A DNA stretch of 64,000 nucleotides from Desulfobulbus propionicus (GCA_002746685.1 PDQK01000028.1:1-64000); one strand, 5' to 3'. Positions 20,489 through 31,429 are shown, numbered from the stretch's first letter. Program-made: numbers and translations. Notes: generated by a model from the letters alone, not told the origin.

Positions 20489-21619
20489 TCAGGAAAGCAA
20501 GCGTTGCTGGCCAGCTTGTACAGTTTTGTGGAGCTGCAGCTCACGCCCATCCTGACAGCCACTTTCATAGGCCTGGGGCTGGATACGCACGGCCTTGCGC
20601 TTGCGTTTTCTCAGCCGTGGGAAACGATACTGGACAAATCGATCAAGCATTTTCTGTTGGGCTACCAGCGCTTTTTCCTCTCCAGGTTCCCGCTTTTTTT
20701 CAGCTGCAGGGATCTGTTGCTCCGCCTTAAGCCGCTCACTAAATCCATTGAGCAGCCCAATATAGTAGCTCTTTTTAGCGATCCGTCCCCTGCCACCCTC
20801 TGTTTTCCGGTAACGCAGCCAAAGGCTTTCCAACCGCTCCTCAAGAAAAAAATAGCAATGCTCAGCCACGGCTACATTTTCTTGAGTGCCAAGTAATTCA
20901 ATACTTTGGTGCTGACAATCCTGAAACGGATTGTACTGGGTGGAGCGGATGACACGGACGTGGAAATACGTATTGAGGAGAGCACAGATAGTTTGCACAT
21001 GGGCAGCCATACGCTGCTTCCCCGTATCTATGCAGCGATGCACAAAATCATCTTCGTGGAGATCATAGGAGGTGAAATTATGTTCTCGCAGTAATGCTTC
21101 TGCCTTTTGCAAGGCAAGTGCAGCTTCATGCTCGTTGCCGGACTGACCCAACGCAAACAGTTTCCTTACCTTGGCTAGAATCCGATGCTCTGCTGGTGCC
21201 TGCAAGTCACTGGTTATGCTGGTCAGCTCCTGATCTGTATCAGCGGTTGCTGTCTGAAAAGCTGGATCAACCCCGAGGTGTCCACAGGCTTGACGAAAGA
21301 CCTTGCCATGGGAAGGCTGCTGCTCCCCCCATAGCTCACTGCACATCTGATGAGCCATCTCATGTTTGAGTACCTGCAGGGTAATCCGCCACGGATACTC
21401 TGCAACGAGGTACGCGCTTATTGTAAGCACTCTTGTTGCAGGCTGATAACTTCCCAGCTGATTCTTACTCTGGGAGAGTTTAAATATTGGTGGTTGCAAA
21501 TCGACACCATACTGGTAGCAAATAGCATCAAATTCCCAGGAAAGCTGATGGAGCCACGCCTGCTCCATCAACCTTGCCAGTGCTGCCAGTCGCTGGTCTG
21601 TGTTCTGTGTATCTCGCAT
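20489..21619 (-). CDS. SprT-like (HExxH) metalloprotease domain fused to DUF2786 domain
   Basis: 376 aa; VLKHEMAHQMC zinc motif; ILAKVRKLFALGQSGNEHEAALALQKAEALLREHNF matches DUF2786. Confidence 0.8.
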   Translation of the reverse strand: MRDTQNTDQRLAALARLMEQAWLHQLSWEFDAICYQYGVDLQPPIFKLSQSKNQLGSYQPATRVLTISAYLVAEYPWRITLQVLKHEMAHQMCSELWGEQQPSHGKVFRQACGHLGVDPAFQTATADTDQELTSITSDLQAPAEHRILAKVRKLFALGQSGNEHEAALALQKAEALLREHNFTSYDLHEDDFVHRCIDTGKQRMAAHVQTICALLNTYFHVRVIRSTQYNPFQDCQHQSIELLGTQENVAVAEHCYFFLEERLESLWLRYRKTEGGRGRIAKKSYYIGLLNGFSERLKAEQQIPAAEKKREPGEEKALVAQQKMLDRFVQYRFPRLRKRKRKAVRIQPQAYESGCQDGRELQLHKTVQAGQQRLLS

Positions 21620-21625
21620 ACTGGC

Positions 21626-22906
21626 TCAATGGTGTTGTGCCTGCAAGGCCTGAATCCGCTGCAACACCGGCGGATGAGAGTAATGGAAAAAGACATGCAG
21701 GGGATGGGGGGTAAGGTTGGAAAGGTTACTCACACTTAACTGCTTCAATCCGCTGATCAGGCTATCACTTTCCCCTGTGGTTTCTGCAGCATACGCATCC
21801 GCTTCGTACTCATGACGCCTGGAGACGCTATTATAAAAGATGGAAAGCACTGTTGCAATGGGAGCATATAAAAAGCCGAAAAACACCAGGCTTGCATAAA
21901 TAGAGAGATGCTCCATGCCAAAGGCTGCAAAAAGCTGTTCATTGTTGATAAACAAGGACATAATATAGAGCATCACCCCGGTCTGGAGTGCTGAGGCTAC
22001 CATCATCTTGATGATGTGCCTTTTTTTAAAATGCCCCATCTCATGGGCCAGGATTGCCACCAACTCTTTGGTGGACACCTCATGTATCAGGGTATCGAAA
22101 AAAACAATCCTTCTGTATTTTCCAAAGCCAGTAAAAAACGCATTGGCCCGTTTGGAACGTTTGGACCCATCCATGGTGTAGATTCCCTGAAGCCCAAAGT
22201 GCTGCTGTTTGGCGTAACGGGTGACAGCCTCTTTGAGTTCACCATCTTCAAGGGGGGTAAATGTGTTAAACAACGGCATGATGACCACTGGAGCTAAAAA
22301 CTGCATGATCACAATAAAGGCCAGGATAACCACCCAGCAATAGAACCAGGCCCAGGAGCCACTCACCTCAAAAAACCAGAGGATAAAGCCCAGCAACGGC
22401 CCCCCAATGAGTACAGCAAGCAGCGTCCCTTTCAGCATATCCAGGATATAGGTTTTCAGTGTGGTGGTATTAAACCCGAAACGCTCTTCAATCACAAAGG
22501 TGGAGTAGAGGGAAAAGGGGAGATTCAGAACCGTTGAGATCAGCCCAAGCAAGGCCATAAAGAGCAGGCCGGTATAAAGCGGCGAAAACTGGGCACTGCG
22601 GGCTACAAGGTCAATCTGGTTAAAGCCGCCATACCAGATAAAGAGTATGGTTAATCCCGTAACAAGAGTGGTTTGCACCAGGGAAAATCTGGTGGTCACC
22701 CTGGTGTACTGCTGTGACTTGCTATACTTGTCACGATCATACACACCGGCAAACTCCTCTGGCAGATCAGGGGACAGTGACCTCAAATTGAGCAGCGAAA
22801 TACACACATCAAGCAGATATTGCCCCCCTATTACCGCAAGAATAAAAAACAGAAAACCATTCATAAAACTTCTTCCCAGATTACGTAGTATAGACCAGTG
22901 TCCCAC
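21626..22906 (-). CDS. M48 family metallopeptidase (Ste24-like)
   Basis: 426 aa; VAILAHEMGHFKKRH; ERFGFNTTT; SRRHEYEADAYA. Confidence 0.94.
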   Translation of the reverse strand: MGHWSILRNLGRSFMNGFLFFILAVIGGQYLLDVCISLLNLRSLSPDLPEEFAGVYDRDKYSKSQQYTRVTTRFSLVQTTLVTGLTILFIWYGGFNQIDLVARSAQFSPLYTGLLFMALLGLISTVLNLPFSLYSTFVIEERFGFNTTTLKTYILDMLKGTLLAVLIGGPLLGFILWFFEVSGSWAWFYCWVVILAFIVIMQFLAPVVIMPLFNTFTPLEDGELKEAVTRYAKQQHFGLQGIYTMDGSKRSKRANAFFTGFGKYRRIVFFDTLIHEVSTKELVAILAHEMGHFKKRHIIKMMVASALQTGVMLYIMSLFINNEQLFAAFGMEHLSIYASLVFFGFLYAPIATVLSIFYNSVSRRHEYEADAYAAETTGESDSLISGLKQLSVSNLSNLTPHPLHVFFHYSHPPVLQRIQALQAQHH

Positions 22907-22932
22907 ACGGGATAGACAAGAATATGTGCGAC

Positions 22933-23433
22933 TTATTTCTTCTCGCTCATTGTTGTGTCCATATCCGCAACAAAGGCTGCTGCAAGCTCGGTGAGCTGAG
23001 CCATGTGTTTTTTCTCTTCATTAATAATGGTCTGCAGCTGTTGCTCAGCCCCTTCACCTTCCACCAAAGGCAGCAAAAATTCATAAAACATAACGGTTTC
23101 AGCTTCAAAATCCTGGCATTGGACAAGCACCTCATTTACGTACTGCGTGCTTTGCAAGTTATCCGTTTCCAAAGAAAAGGTCTGGCCTTTAACCATATCC
23201 TGGAGTAATCCGCGCCCCAGGGCTTCAATTTCCTGCTGTTCTGTGGTCAGTGGCTGCTCTGTAAATTGCATGCCTTCAAGCCACTTACAGTGCCGCTGTT
23301 CTTCCTCTGCCATCCAGGTAAGCATTGCTGCCACGTTTTCGCTGGCTACCTGTTGAGCTGCAGTACGATAGGTCTGCTCACCATTTTTTTCTATCTGAAT
23401 GGCAATATTTCGTAAGTCAGCGGCTGTAAACAT
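22933..23433 (-). CDS. Ferritin-like / rubrerythrin-family protein
   Basis: 166 aa; Glu-rich four-helix pattern with EEEQRHCKWLEGM and EEKKHMAQLTEL. Confidence 0.75.
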   Translation of the reverse strand: MFTAADLRNIAIQIEKNGEQTYRTAAQQVASENVAAMLTWMAEEEQRHCKWLEGMQFTEQPLTTEQQEIEALGRGLLQDMVKGQTFSLETDNLQSTQYVNEVLVQCQDFEAETVMFYEFLLPLVEGEGAEQQLQTIINEEKKHMAQLTELAAAFVADMDTTMSEKK

Positions 23434-23608
23434 GGTGGTTCCTCTTTCTATGGATTATCCTTCATTTGGACGATGTGATGCTTTATTTTCATAGGTTAAA
23501 ACACACCATCTATACCAGATACACAGTGAATCTGGTTGTAAAATCAACAAAAATGCTCCATAATTTTTATAAAGGAAAAGTTTCAATTCATGTGAGGCAT
23601 ACGAGTGA

Positions 23609-23668
23609 AACCAATCACGGAGTTTATGCTTTCGTGTTCTTTTCTCCTTCTGACGTGTAACTGGCTGC
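23609..23668 (+). repeat. Intergenic repeat copy 1 (AACCAATCACGG...TTCTTTTCTCCTTCTGACGTGTAACTGG)
   Basis: Near-identical to copies at 29013 and 52444; ends about 2 nt before glgC ATG. Confidence 0.75.
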
Positions 23669-23669
23669 C

Positions 23670-24887
23670 ATGCAAAACCAAACGCTCACCTTCATTCTGG
23701 CAGGTGGGATGGGCTCCCGCTTATACCCGCTCACTGCAGAACGCGCCAAACCAGCGGTTCCTTTTGGCGGTAAATACAGAATTCTGGATTTCACCCTGGC
23801 GAACTGCCTCCACTCTGGCATGAGGCAGGTTCTGGTGCTCACCCAGTATAAATCTCACTCCTTACACAAGCATCTACACGATGGTTGGTCCATATTTAAC
23901 CCGGAGCTTGGGGAACACATAACACCAGTTCCTGCTCAAATGAACCGTTGTGCTCGTTGTTACGAGGGTACTGCGGATGCCATCTTTCAAAACCTGAACC
24001 TGCTGGAACAAAGTGAGTGCGAGTATACCCTTATTTTATCTGGTGACCATATTTACCGCATGGATTATGCCGCAATGCTTACCAGCCATAGGGAAAAAAA
24101 GGCAGAGGTAACCATTGCCTGCACTGAGGTTCCCATTGAAGAGGCCAGTGCATTTGGAGTTATGCAAACCAATAACAAGGACAGGGTGACCCTGTTTGAG
24201 GAAAAACCTGAACATCCAACACCAACACCAAACGATCCGGGAAAAGCGCTGGCCTTTATGGGGCTGTATGTCTTTTCCACTCCATTCTTGATTGACGCGC
24301 TCAAGCAAGATCAGCAGCAGGAATCAAGCCATGATCTCAGCAAAGATATTCTGCCTGCGTTATGTCACGATCACCAGGTGTACGCCTACAGGTTCGGTGG
24401 TACCCAAGGTCGAGTAACTCCAGATAAATACTGGCGTGATGTGGGCACCTTAGATGCCTATTACTCGGCGAATATGGACCTGCTGAAAAAGACGCCCCAG
24501 CTTGATCTGTATCAGCCTGACTGGCAGATCAGAACCTACCAACCGCAAACACCGCCAGCCAGAACGGTTACAGGCCGTTCTGGCACAGAGGGCTCTCTTG
24601 TCAACTCCATCCTTGCTGGAGGTACGGTGATTTCTGGAGGGAACGTGAATGAATCCGTTATTTTTTCGGGAACCGTAATTAATGACCAGGCCAGTGTGGA
24701 ACGTTCCATTGTATTTAACGGAGTGCAGGTTGGTGATGGTGCGCGGTTACAAAACTGCATCATTGACAAGAATGTGGTTGTCCCTCCCGGAGAGACCATC
24801 GGCTATGATCTGGAAAAAGATCGCAGCCGTTTTACCATCAGTGACAAAGGAATTGTGGTTGTCCCAAGGGGGTATGTATTTGGTTAG
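23670..24887 (+). CDS. glgC: Glucose-1-phosphate adenylyltransferase
   Basis: 405 aa; ILAGGMGSRLYPLTAERAKPAVPFGGKYRILDF. Confidence 0.97.
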   Translation: MQNQTLTFILAGGMGSRLYPLTAERAKPAVPFGGKYRILDFTLANCLHSGMRQVLVLTQYKSHSLHKHLHDGWSIFNPELGEHITPVPAQMNRCARCYEGTADAIFQNLNLLEQSECEYTLILSGDHIYRMDYAAMLTSHREKKAEVTIACTEVPIEEASAFGVMQTNNKDRVTLFEEKPEHPTPTPNDPGKALAFMGLYVFSTPFLIDALKQDQQQESSHDLSKDILPALCHDHQVYAYRFGGTQGRVTPDKYWRDVGTLDAYYSANMDLLKKTPQLDLYQPDWQIRTYQPQTPPARTVTGRSGTEGSLVNSILAGGTVISGGNVNESVIFSGTVINDQASVERSIVFNGVQVGDGARLQNCIIDKNVVVPPGETIGYDLEKDRSRFTISDKGIVVVPRGYVFG

Positions 24888-24913
24888 CACTGCAAGCAAT
24901 ATAGCCTGCCGCA

Positions 24914-25378
24914 TTACCACTGTGAAAAAGGGTGTTTGGCTAGACAAGCGTTAAAGTAGCGCACATCTCCGGTAACTTCTTCTCCTACCCATTCAGGCTT
25001 TTCAAAGGGCTGCTCTTCAAACTCCAGCTCGATCTCAGCCACTATCAGCCCTTGATTTTCACCGTGAAATTCATCCACCTCCCAGATGAACCCTGCATAG
25101 GGAATGGTATAGCGTGTCTTCTCTATGATTGGCTTACGACACAGTTGATCCAGCATGGCATCGGCCTCTTCAACAGGAATTTCATACTCGTATTCCAACC
25201 GCGAAATGCCATTTCCGGATCCTTTAATGGTCAAATATCCCTGGTCGCAGGTGCTCCGAACACGCACCGTACAGCCCTGGCCATCACGTACATATCCCTG
25301 TCGATATTCTTTTCCTGGTGCCAAATCTCGCCACGTGTTCCCGGCAAGTAAAAACTTACGTTCTATTTCAACACTCAT
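24914..25378 (-). CDS. CYTH-domain protein (class IV adenylate cyclase / triphosphatase family); start re-set to MSVEIERKFL
   Basis: MSVEIERKFLLAG signature ExExK, RxRxx, TIKGSGNGISRLEYEYEIP. Confidence 0.9.
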   Translation of the reverse strand: MSVEIERKFLLAGNTWRDLAPGKEYRQGYVRDGQGCTVRVRSTCDQGYLTIKGSGNGISRLEYEYEIPVEEADAMLDQLCRKPIIEKTRYTIPYAGFIWEVDEFHGENQGLIVAEIELEFEEQPFEKPEWVGEEVTGDVRYFNACLAKHPFSQW

Positions 25379-25489
25379 AAATACCCACCTTTTGAAAAAT
25401 AAGTACAAACGCTCTTCCCACCTATGGTACAGTGAGCGATGTTTTTTCGCTTTATCTTTTCTCCATCAGCCAAGGAGTGGGACAATACT

Positions 25490-26107
25490 ATGGATCAACA
25501 CCAACTTGCCACAACCTTCACCCTTTCCCTCCCTGCCTGGGCTAGCAAGAAGGCTGCCCAGCTTCCCGCTGATTTTGCTACGCTTGAAGAACGAATGGCT
25601 GTTGTGCTTGAATTTTCCAGGCAGAATTATCAGCAAGGTACAGGCGGCCCCTTTGCTGCCGGTGTTTTTGAAACAGAGAGTGGAAAGCTCATCTCCATCG
25701 GGGTGAACCGGGTGGTCCCCATGAGCTGTTCTTCTGCCCATGCTGAAATTATGGCATTATCGCTGGCTCAACAGCGACTGAACACCTATGATTTGGGAGG
25801 CACAGAGAGAGCGGATCATCAACTGGTTGTCAACTGGTGCCCCTGCGCCATGTGTTTTGGGGCTGTTTTCTGGTCAGGTATCCGCTCACTGGTCATTGCT
25901 GGTTCCGGGTTGCTGCTGGAAGAAATCACCGGTTTTGACGAAGGCCCAATTCATCCTGACTGGCCAACAGAACTGGATAAGCGTGGTATTACCCTCCACG
26001 AGGACATTCTCCATGACCAGGCGGTTGCCCTGTTCCGTGATTTTTCTGCATCCGGTCAGTTGGTGTACAATGCCAGGCAGGGCTCAGCATGTTCCAGAGC
26101 AACTTGA
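25490..26107 (+). CDS. Nucleoside (guanine/tRNA-type) deaminase, CMP/dCMP deaminase family
   Basis: HAEIMAL (HAE) and NWCPCAMCFGA (PCxxC). Confidence 0.85.
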   Translation: MDQHQLATTFTLSLPAWASKKAAQLPADFATLEERMAVVLEFSRQNYQQGTGGPFAAGVFETESGKLISIGVNRVVPMSCSSAHAEIMALSLAQQRLNTYDLGGTERADHQLVVNWCPCAMCFGAVFWSGIRSLVIAGSGLLLEEITGFDEGPIHPDWPTELDKRGITLHEDILHDQAVALFRDFSASGQLVYNARQGSACSRAT

Positions 26108-26110
26108 ACA

Positions 26111-27043
26111 ATGATTCGTATAATGTGTATCGGTCTGCTGGCCGGTCTTTTTTTCAGCACCACCTTCATCCTCAACCGTGCCATGAGCCTGGAAGGCGGA
26201 CATTGGTTTTGGTCCGCCTCACTCCGCTACGGATATATGTTTATTTTACTTCTCATTGGCTTGTGGTGTACTCAAGGCTCCAGGTACATGAAAAATGTGA
26301 TCCAGGAGTTCACCACCAACTGGCGATTCTGGATCCTCTGCGGCAGCATTGGTTTTGGCGGTTTCTACTCGCTGATCTGTTTTGCAGCAGATTTTGCTCC
26401 CGGCTGGGTGGTTGCCACAACCTGGCAGTTGACCATCATTGCCAGCCTGGTGGTCCTCATGCTCTTTGGCAGAAGCTTTTCGCCTAAAATAGGGTTCTTT
26501 TCCCTGGTTGTATTTTGCGGTGTTTTCCTGGTCAATCTCAGCCAGATGCAAAATGTAGGCATCGTAACACTCCTGCTCGGAGCCCTTCCGGTACTTGGAG
26601 CAGCATTTTGCTATCCCATGGGGAATCAACTGGTCTGGGAAGCCCAGAATGGGCATAATAAACTCCCCAAAATTAACCGGGAGCTGCTCAGCAATACGTT
26701 TACCAAGGTGCTCTTATTAACCTTGGGCTCGCTACCGTTTTGGACAATTCTTTTTATCGTCATGAGACCCGCTCCGCCTTCAGGAGGCCAGTTGCTGTCA
26801 GTGGCACTGGTCGCTCTTTTCTCTGGAGTCATAGCGACCACTCTATTCCTCAATGCCCGTCATCAAGCAAAAAACGCCAGTGAGCTGGCTGCTGTGGATG
26901 CCACCCAGGCCAGTGAAGTTATCTTTGCGCTTGGAGGTGAAGTGTTCTTCTTAGGTGCAGCGCTTCCAAACCTCATCGGTATTATCGGAATACTCATTAC
27001 TGGTATCGGTTTGCTGGCCTTTGCCTACCATGATCATGGATGA
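26111..27043 (+). CDS. Multidrug resistance efflux transporter family (EamA/EmrE-like) membrane protein
   Basis: 310 aa, about 10 hydrophobic helices; FSTTFILNRAMSLEGGHWFWSASLRYGYM. Confidence 0.8.
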   Translation: MIRIMCIGLLAGLFFSTTFILNRAMSLEGGHWFWSASLRYGYMFILLLIGLWCTQGSRYMKNVIQEFTTNWRFWILCGSIGFGGFYSLICFAADFAPGWVVATTWQLTIIASLVVLMLFGRSFSPKIGFFSLVVFCGVFLVNLSQMQNVGIVTLLLGALPVLGAAFCYPMGNQLVWEAQNGHNKLPKINRELLSNTFTKVLLLTLGSLPFWTILFIVMRPAPPSGGQLLSVALVALFSGVIATTLFLNARHQAKNASELAAVDATQASEVIFALGGEVFFLGAALPNLIGIIGILITGIGLLAFAYHDHG

Positions 27044-27184
27044 TTGTCTGTTTTTTCTCTCCCAAAAGTCCTTTTAACAGGGTATCGGCCGATATTATCC
27101 TTTGAAAACAAACACATAACCTAATAGTGTACTGCACAATCAAGCCCTCACCTTTATCCAAACAAAACACATCATCCAATAACC

Positions 27185-28057
27185 ATGATCTACAACGGTG
27201 TCTTTTTCGGGTTAACAACAGTTGATATTGTGCATTACGTCCCCCATTTTCCTGCAGCCAATGGAAAAGTAAAAAGTGAGCGGACGCTTACCTATGCTGG
27301 TGGACCAGCAACCAATGCTGCGGTCACGTTTGCGGCGTTGGGTAATACTGCGTCCCTTATCACCGGTATTGGCGGGAGATATATTGGCGGGAACTACCTG
27401 AAAGAAGATCTCAAGCAGTGGGGAGTGGATGTGTTTGACTGTACAGACCAGCCAGAACGGCCTTCTGTCATGGCCTCTGTTATAGTTGATCTCTCCAATG
27501 GCAACCGAACGGTCATTTATTCCAATACGGACAATCGCAGACTCAAAAGTGAAGCATCAGGCGATGCCATGCTGGAAAACAAAGATATCCTCATGCTTGA
27601 CGGTCATTACATGAACCAGGCGGTACGGATTGCTGAAAAAGCGCACGCGTTGGGTATCCCTATTGTGCTGGATGGCGGGAGCTGGAAAGAAGGAGAAGAA
27701 AAACTCCTGCCCCTTGTTGACTATATGATCTGCTCAGCAGACTTTGCGCCACCAGGCTGCACTTCCATGGAAGAAACCACCGCTTTTCTGCGCAACCATG
27801 GCTGTGAAAAAATCGCCTTCACCAAAGGTGCACACCCCATTGTGGTTATTGACAACCAAGAGCAGACAGAGATTCCGGTCATGAACATAAAGCCCATCGA
27901 CACCATGGGGGCCGGAGACATCCTCCACGGTGCCTTTTGCCATTTCATCCTCGAACACGATTACCATACCAGCCTGGCAAGGGCTGCTGAAATAGCCAGC
28001 CAATCCTGCACCTCGCTTGGCCCAAGAAGCTGGATAGAGCAGGAAATTATTATTTAG
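27185..28057 (+). CDS. PfkB-family carbohydrate kinase
   Basis: 290 aa; GGPATNAAVTFAALG and DTMGAGDILHGAF. Confidence 0.92.
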   Translation: MIYNGVFFGLTTVDIVHYVPHFPAANGKVKSERTLTYAGGPATNAAVTFAALGNTASLITGIGGRYIGGNYLKEDLKQWGVDVFDCTDQPERPSVMASVIVDLSNGNRTVIYSNTDNRRLKSEASGDAMLENKDILMLDGHYMNQAVRIAEKAHALGIPIVLDGGSWKEGEEKLLPLVDYMICSADFAPPGCTSMEETTAFLRNHGCEKIAFTKGAHPIVVIDNQEQTEIPVMNIKPIDTMGAGDILHGAFCHFILEHDYHTSLARAAEIASQSCTSLGPRSWIEQEIII

Positions 28058-28069
28058 CCTGCTTTGGTG

Positions 28070-28978
28070 CTATTTCTGACGATAGGGGATCTGGCAATAG
28101 CTGATCCCTTCGGAAGGCACGATCCCATGCTGAGCCAGAAACATCCGTAATGAGTTCATTGAAATATTGATATTAGACGTCGGCCCCAGGTAACAGTGAT
28201 CCAGTTGCGGTGGCAGATCAGCGTGTAAAAGCAGGTCAAACTCCACGTAAGGCACCAGCATGGCGTTGGCTTCCCTGAACAGGACCGGAATCGTCATGGG
28301 TGGGATCAACACCGGTGAGACCACACGCCACTCCTCCTCTTCCCGAAAAGATGGATGTTTCAGGATCGCAGCTATTTTGAGCAAATCAATTTCAATCTGT
28401 TCAAAAACCGTAGCATACAACTGGGATAGCTCCTCGCGTGACTCCCCACCTTTAACCATCCTGGCAGCATTCACCTCTACAACATCCACCACCTGGGCGA
28501 TCAGTTGACGCTGGCGAGCAGGCTCATAAATGCATTTTCCAATCTGAAACCGCTGTCGATGCGCACAGCGTATAATGTACTCAGCGGAAAATCCCAGACT
28601 GACCCCTTTACCGTGGGTGGAGTACCCACGCCACTGGCTGAGCAGATTGCCGTGGGAACGAAACGAGGCAGCAAAAAGCATGTGCCCGTTGGTAATTCGG
28701 TATGATACCCAGTCCGCAAATTGACCGAGCAGATCAGCTTTTCCCACTCCCTTGGCCAGCCGCTCCTGTACCTCCTGACGGATCAAGTCTGCGGAATGTT
28801 TTAACTCAGCGGAATCATTCATATACCGAATATCACTTGCCCACAGCCTGGTGGTTCCGACAATACCAAGCAAGCCGGTCAAGGTGGTGTAATGGTACAG
28901 TAACCCCTCGGGAGTGTCGCCAAAAAGCTGGTCGGTCAGCTTTTCCAGTTCATTTACTGCTCTATTTTCCTTTGTCAT
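28070..28978 (-). CDS. DUF2971 domain-containing protein (start re-set to MTKENRAVNE)
   Basis: LLYHYTTLTGLLGI..LWASDIRYMNDSAEL; FAASFRSHGNLLSQWRGYSTHGKGVSLGF. Confidence 0.8.
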   Translation of the reverse strand: MTKENRAVNELEKLTDQLFGDTPEGLLYHYTTLTGLLGIVGTTRLWASDIRYMNDSAELKHSADLIRQEVQERLAKGVGKADLLGQFADWVSYRITNGHMLFAASFRSHGNLLSQWRGYSTHGKGVSLGFSAEYIIRCAHRQRFQIGKCIYEPARQRQLIAQVVDVVEVNAARMVKGGESREELSQLYATVFEQIEIDLLKIAAILKHPSFREEEEWRVVSPVLIPPMTIPVLFREANAMLVPYVEFDLLLHADLPPQLDHCYLGPTSNINISMNSLRMFLAQHGIVPSEGISYCQIPYRQK

Positions 28979-29012
28979 AACAAACAACCAGTGGTCCAGG
29001 GGCAGGAATCGC

Positions 29013-29076
29013 GTAACCAATCACGGGGTATGCACTTCAGGGTTCTTTTCTCCTGCTGACGTGTAACTGGTCACGG
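29013..29076 (+). repeat. Intergenic repeat copy 2 (GTAACCAATCACGGGGTATGCACTTCAGGGTTCTTTTCTCCTGCTGACGTGTAACTGGTCACGG)
   Basis: Shares conserved blocks and spacing with copies 1 and 3; also carries an internal direct repeat GTAACNNNTCACGG 50 bp apart. Confidence 0.75.
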
Positions 29077-29089
29077 AATAACCGCTTGA

Positions 29090-30280
<1,191 letters not shown>

Positions 30281-30292
30281 GTTTTCGTTTGC

Positions 30293-30352
30293 CGCTACAA
30301 GAGCCACCCCTTGTAGCGCTCCTTCCCGCTAGAGCGCATCTATGCGGGAAGG
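30293..30352. other. Two tandem perfect 9-bp stem-loops between convergent genes
   Basis: CGCTACAAG(301)...CTTGTAGCG(318) and CCTTCCCGC(321-329)...GCGGGAAGG(344-352). Confidence 0.6.
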
Positions 30353-30391
30353 AATGACCGCTCAAAGACAAGGTAATCGGGAGCAGGTTTT

Positions 30392-30742
30392 TTAAAAATT
30401 AAAAATCTTTGCTTCAGCCGCCATATCAATCAGATGCGGACCGCCGTCAAGCATCATATTTGCATTGAAGTTCGCCTCATCAAGATTTCTGTTTTTTGCG
30501 CATGGAGTGCACACCCCGGTTTCCACTTCATTTTCAATCAAGTACGGCAGGTAATCATTTGGGCAATCCCCGGTATCGGTTTTCACGCTGCCATCCTTCC
30601 CTTTGACTGCCCAATCAACCCCGCTATCAATAAGAAACATATTGACCTTGTGCCCCTTAGCATGAGCAATCTTTGCAAACTGAAAGCAACGGGTTGCCTT
30701 TTCATTATCATTGTGCCTGAGGACAAACAAAAAATGAGCCAT
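30392..30742 (-). CDS. DsrE-family sulfur-relay-like protein
   Basis: 116 aa; AKIAHAKGHKVNMFLIDSGVDWAVKG, GVCTPCAKNR. Confidence 0.75.
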   Translation of the reverse strand: MAHFLFVLRHNDNEKATRCFQFAKIAHAKGHKVNMFLIDSGVDWAVKGKDGSVKTDTGDCPNDYLPYLIENEVETGVCTPCAKNRNLDEANFNANMMLDGGPHLIDMAAEAKIFNF

Positions 30743-31227
30743 TTTTTCTCCTTATAAAACACTCCTATTGGTTAATGATCGAAGTAAAGCAATTACTGAT
30801 ACTACCTAACCTGAAACCATCAAATACTCATTGCCAATTAAGAACCTTACCTTGACAACAGAGCGTATTTCATCCGTCACAGAGCAGCCCAGGCAACAGG
30901 TTTTTAACCACACCAGTAGTTCAAAAAAAGTATTCCAGGCAGAGGGGAAAACAAAGAACTGCCTGACGAACTCAATATATACAAAAAATATTTAAATTCA
31001 AGAAGTTATACGACGACTCCTAAAGAAAGCAGCAATATTGTTGTAGAATTAGCGCCTCTTCTGCACAGTTTTTTATCCCTGATTTCATCACTTTCATAAA
31101 AAAGGTTTCAATATTTCAGGACAATTATGTTATACATAGTGCTGTTGAACGCTATGCTTTTTTGGTAGATTCATGTAATCTGCACTGTTACTTAGCTTTG
31201 TTTTTCAATCATTTAAAGGAGGAAACA

Positions 31228-31389
31228 ATGGGTAAATCAGAATGTCCAACATGCCAGGGAAAAGGGAAGATCGAAGGTGTTTGCGAAACCGCTGGGGAAT
31301 GGCAAGGTAATGACACTGCCGATGGTCAAGTTTGTACTCCTGATCAAGACTGTCCCACCTGCAACGGAACAGGATATCTAGAAGACTAA
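31228..31389 (+). CDS. 53-aa microprotein with two DnaJ-type CxxCxGxG knuckles
   Basis: ATG at 31228 after AAAGGAGG SD; MGKSECPTCQGKGKIEGVC...DQDCPTCNGTGYLED; followed by intrinsic terminator. Confidence 0.8.
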   Translation: MGKSECPTCQGKGKIEGVCETAGEWQGNDTADGQVCTPDQDCPTCNGTGYLED

Positions 31390-31429
31390 CTTCTCATTTC
31401 CCCGACAAGCACCAGCTCAAACGCTATAC

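Noticed and set aside
23466-23660. Peptide ending ETNHGVYAFVFFSPSDV, similar to a translation of repeat copy 2 (TNHGVCTSGFFSPADV)
   Set aside because: Copy 3 has a 1-nt spacing change that destroys the frame, so similarity reflects the DNA repeat and not a conserved protein.
28979-29020. N-terminal extension MVTRFLPLDHWLFV of the DUF2971 ORF
   Set aside because: Overlaps repeat copy 2; the internal ATG at 28978 fits the family start better.
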